Source of the DNA: Sphingomonas mucosissima
Lineage (GTDB): Bacteria; Pseudomonadota; Alphaproteobacteria; Sphingomonadales; Sphingomonadaceae
DNA length: 64,000 bases
Assembly: GCF_002197665.1 (NCBI RefSeq)
Contig: NZ_NBBJ01000005.1
Location: forward strand, 62,001 to 126,000
Direction: 5' to 3'
Part shown: in pieces, positions 61,715 through 64,000 of the stretch
Position numbering within the stretch: position 1 is the first letter of the stretch
Layout: each line of letters opens with the position of its first letter
Position numbers and translations under genes: made by a program
Notes under the pieces: generated by a model
The model's database searches: none
What the model saw: the letters and a program-made list of their open reading frames with translations, nothing else
What the model was told of the DNA's origin: nothing

Positions 61715-63052
61715 ATGGCGGAGAGGAAGCGCGCTTGTATCATCGGCGCGGGATGCTCGGGCTTCACGACCGCAAAGCGGCTGAAGGACAAGGGGATTCC
61801 GTTCGATTGCTTCGAGATGTCGGACGATATCGGCGGCAATTGGTATTACAAGAATCCCAACGGGAAGTCGGCTTGCTACCAGTCGCTGCACATCGATACG
61901 TCGAAATGGCGGCTGGCGTTCGAGGATTATGCGGTGCCGGCCGACTGGCCAGATTTCCCCAGCCACGCGCAGCTTTGGCAATATTTCCGCGACTATGTCG
62001 ATCACTTCGGGCTGCGGCCGCTGATCACCTTCAACACCGCGGTGACGAAGGCAGAGCGCCAGGCTGGCGGCGGATGGCAAATAACGCTGTCGACCGGTGA
62101 GACGCGCGAGTACGAGACACTGCTCGTGTGCAACGGGCACCATTGGGACCCGAACGTGCCGAGCTATCCCGGCAGTTTCGACAATCCGCATTTCCACGTC
62201 CACAGCTATCGCGATCCTTATGATCCGGTCGATCTGCGCGGCAAGAACGTCGTCGTGGTCGGCATGGGCAATTCCGCGATGGATGTCGCCAGCGAGCTGT
62301 CGCAGCGGCACTTGGCCAAGAACCTGTGGGTCTCGGCCCGCCGTGGCGTGTGGGTGCTCCCCAAGATGGCGGGCGGCAAGCCGATGGACAAATCCGCCAT
62401 GCCGACGTGGATGCCGCGCAAGTTGGGGAAGGCGCTGGCTCGCCGCGTGATCAAGAAGATGGTGGGGCGGATGGAGGATTACGGCCTGCCGAAGCCCGAT
62501 CACGAACCACTCGACGCCCATCCCAGCGTTTCCGGCGAGTTCCTGACGCGCGCGAGCTGCGGCGACATCAAGTTCAAGCCGAACGTCAAGGCGCTGGAGG
62601 GAACGCGTGTCCGCTTCGAGGACGATAGCGTCGAGGAAGTGGACGCGATCATCTACGCCACCGGCTACAAGATCAGCTTCCCGTTCTTCGATGATCCCAA
62701 GCTGCTGCCCGACGCGCAGAACCGCTTCCCGCTGTTCAAGCGCATGGTGATCCCCGGCATCCACGACCTGTTCTTCATGGGGCTGGCACAGCCCTTGCCG
62801 ACGCTGGTGAACTTCGCGGAACAGCAGTCGAAGCTGGTCGCCGGCTTCATGACGGGGCGGTACGCGCTACCGTCCGTCGCGGACATGGAGCGGATCACCA
62901 AGGAGGACGAAGATCGCGAACTCGGCGATTATTACAAGTCGCAGCGGCACACGATCCAGGTCGACTTCGCGCGCTACGTCGCGGATCTTCACAAGGAAAT
63001 CGCCAAGGGCGAACGCCGCGCGCAAGCACAGGCGGGGAAGCGGGCGGCATGA
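61715..63052 (+). CDS. Flavin-containing monooxygenase (class B, FMO-like)
   Basis: A 445-residue enzyme from ATG 61715, preceded by GGAGAGG. CIIGAGCSGFTTAKRLKDKG is the FAD fold and DDIGGNWYYKNPNG the GGxW motif; HFHVHSYRDPYDPVDLRG is the FMO-type signature region (His-Ser-x-x-Tyr relatives), and NVVVVGMGNSAMDVASELSQ the NADPH fold. AIIYATGYKISFPFF is the family's ATG motif. It oxygenates soft nucleophiles or performs Baeyer-Villiger reactions; which cannot be told, since the strict BVMO signature is not complete. It overlaps the next dehydrogenase (ATGA). Confidence 0.85.
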   Translation: MAERKRACIIGAGCSGFTTAKRLKDKGIPFDCFEMSDDIGGNWYYKNPNGKSACYQSLHIDTSKWRLAFEDYAVPADWPDFPSHAQLWQYFRDYVDHFGLRPLITFNTAVTKAERQAGGGWQITLSTGETREYETLLVCNGHHWDPNVPSYPGSFDNPHFHVHSYRDPYDPVDLRGKNVVVVGMGNSAMDVASELSQRHLAKNLWVSARRGVWVLPKMAGGKPMDKSAMPTWMPRKLGKALARRVIKKMVGRMEDYGLPKPDHEPLDAHPSVSGEFLTRASCGDIKFKPNVKALEGTRVRFEDDSVEEVDAIIYATGYKISFPFFDDPKLLPDAQNRFPLFKRMVIPGIHDLFFMGLAQPLPTLVNFAEQQSKLVAGFMTGRYALPSVADMERITKEDEDRELGDYYKSQRHTIQVDFARYVADLHKEIAKGERRAQAQAGKRAA

Positions 63053-64000
63053 CCGACACGCTGGTGCGTCCCTCCGCATCACCAACCATGCTCGACGCCG
63101 ATGATCGTGCGGCGCTGGTCGACAGCGTCCGTCGATTGCTCGCCGACCGCTGCGCTGAGGCTGATGTGCGGCGCATCATGGACAGTGAGAGCGGGCATGA
63201 TCCCGCGCTATGGCAAGCGCTGGGGGAGCTGGGCGTGATCGGGCTGGTCGCGCCGGAAGCTGCGGGTGGAGCGGGGCTGGGACCGATCGAGCTTGGGCTG
63301 GTGATGGAAGAGGCGGGGGCCGTGTTGCTGCCCGCGCCGCTCATCTCGGCCGCGATCGCGGCGACGCTGGCGCCGGATTTGCCGGGGCTGGTCGACGGCT
63401 CACGGATTGCCGCCGTCGCCTTCGTCGGCTGCCATGACTGGACCGGGCGGAGCGACGTTCGGCTGGACGGCGACCGACTGACCGGCACGGCGCGCTTCGT
63501 GCCCGATGCGGCGATCGCCGACGTGATCATCGTGGCGAGCGACGAGGGCGTCTTCGCGGTCGAGCACAGCGATGTTGCGGTGACGCCGTTGCCGGTCTTC
63601 GATCGTACGCGGCGGATGGCGGATGTCTCCTTCCGCGGGCCCGCGACGCGGATCGGCGGTACGTCGCGCATCAAGGCGGCGCGTGATCTCGGCATTGTCG
63701 CGCTGGCCGGCGAGCAGGCCGGCGGAGCGCGCCGGATGCTGGAAATCACCGTCGCTTATGCCACCGATCGCCACCAGTTCGGCCGGGCGATCGGCAGCTT
63801 CCAGGCGATCAAGCACATGGCGGCGGACCTGTTGCTGGAAAGCGAATCCGCCACGTCCGCGGCACGCGATGCGGCGCGGCAGTTGGCGGAAGCGACGCCC
63901 ACCGCGGACGCAGCGATCGCGCTCGCCGCCTTCGCCTGCGCCGATGCCTTTGTGCGCGTGGCGAAGGACGGGATCCAGATGCACGGCGGCATCGCCTTCA
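63049..64000 (+). CDS. Acyl-CoA dehydrogenase (partial, runs off the window)
   Basis: Starts at ATG 63049, overlapping the monooxygenase stop by four bases; 317 codons are visible and the end lies beyond the window. ALGELGVIGLVAPEAAGGAG and GLGPIELGLVMEEAGAVLLP are the N-terminal domain; LAGEQAGGARRMLEITVAYA, then TDRHQFGRAIGSFQAIKHMA, and DGIQMHGGIAF at the edge are the C-terminal helical domain. The substrate-loop region is diverged and short, like the FadE-type dehydrogenases of steroid and branched-chain catabolism that pair as heterodimers. A partner may lie downstream. Confidence 0.88.
   Translation, partial: MTDTLVRPSASPTMLDADDRAALVDSVRRLLADRCAEADVRRIMDSESGHDPALWQALGELGVIGLVAPEAAGGAGLGPIELGLVMEEAGAVLLPAPLISAAIAATLAPDLPGLVDGSRIAAVAFVGCHDWTGRSDVRLDGDRLTGTARFVPDAAIADVIIVASDEGVFAVEHSDVAVTPLPVFDRTRRMADVSFRGPATRIGGTSRIKAARDLGIVALAGEQAGGARRMLEITVAYATDRHQFGRAIGSFQAIKHMAADLLLESESATSAARDAARQLAEATPTADAAIALAAFACADAFVRVAKDGIQMHGGIAF

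Overview
The window reads as chromosomal DNA of a high-GC alphaproteobacterium, most likely Sphingomonas or a close sphingomonad. This rests on gene content and order: an Entner-Doudoroff operon (zwf-pgl-edd-glk-eda), a secG-pyrG pair, a MucR/Ros regulator, an S10 carboxypeptidase, a TonB receptor with a short plug-first N-terminus, GGAAC/CGTT promoters of the EcfG general-stress type, and palindromic intergenic repeats. It is inference from sequence alone. No rRNA, tRNA, CRISPR array, prophage or intact insertion sequence was found.

Layout. 1-3 kb: end of a universal stress protein, a methyltransferase, a frameshifted lipocalin remnant, a MucR-type regulator and a poorly coding stretch. 3-12.4 kb: a beta-lactamase-fold lipoprotein, a YihY/BrkB membrane protein, a DUF2945 protein, an acetyl-CoA hydrolase/transferase, a Tat-exported SDR, a short Mfd-like helicase and a metallophosphoesterase. 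12.6-16.5 kb: a SWIB-domain protein, an OsmC protein, a class III CoA-transferase and a broken S10 peptidase. 16.5-21.9 kb: an acyl-CoA catabolic island (CoA-transferase, acyl-CoA dehydrogenase, SDR; divergently an IclR regulator and a second dehydrogenase). 21.9-27.2 kb: pncB, an MscS channel, a YitT protein and gamma-glutamyltransferase. 27.2-31.5 kb: housekeeping genes truA, fmt, recR, def, rmuC. 32-39.6 kb: eda, glk, edd, pgl, zwf, argC, an SH3 protein and a MarR regulator, all on the minus strand. 39.8-42.5 kb: secG, pyrG and a NUDIX hydrolase. 42.5-44.3 kb: an accessory patch with two small unknown proteins, degenerate repeats and Hsp20. 44.4-49.4 kb: a TonB-dependent receptor, then a LysR regulator divergent from pirin and wrbA. 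49.5-57.1 kb: a VanY-like peptidase, an RluA-family synthase, arfB, a small unknown protein, a LuxR regulator, an MscS channel, topoisomerase IB, a PfpI/DJ-1 protein, fdhD and an HNH protein. 57.2-64 kb: a second catabolic island (SDR, aminoglycoside-phosphotransferase-like kinase, thioesterase, alpha/beta hydrolase, SDR, flavin monooxygenase, acyl-CoA dehydrogenase cut by the window edge).

How the parts fit. Two islands look dedicated to CoA-linked degradation of an unidentified substrate. The second combines a flavin monooxygenase, a hydrolase, two SDRs, a small-molecule kinase and a dehydrogenase, a set that would suit oxygenation, ester opening and kinase-assisted removal of a hydroxyl group. 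Several stress genes (SWIB, Tat-SDR, YihY, PfpI) have EcfG-like promoters upstream. The glucose operon is split by palindromic repeats that may set mRNA processing between its genes. The most noteworthy anomalies are the two decayed genes, the repeat-interrupted Entner-Doudoroff operon, the kinase-containing catabolic island, and several perfect inverted repeats in promoter regions that look like operators.
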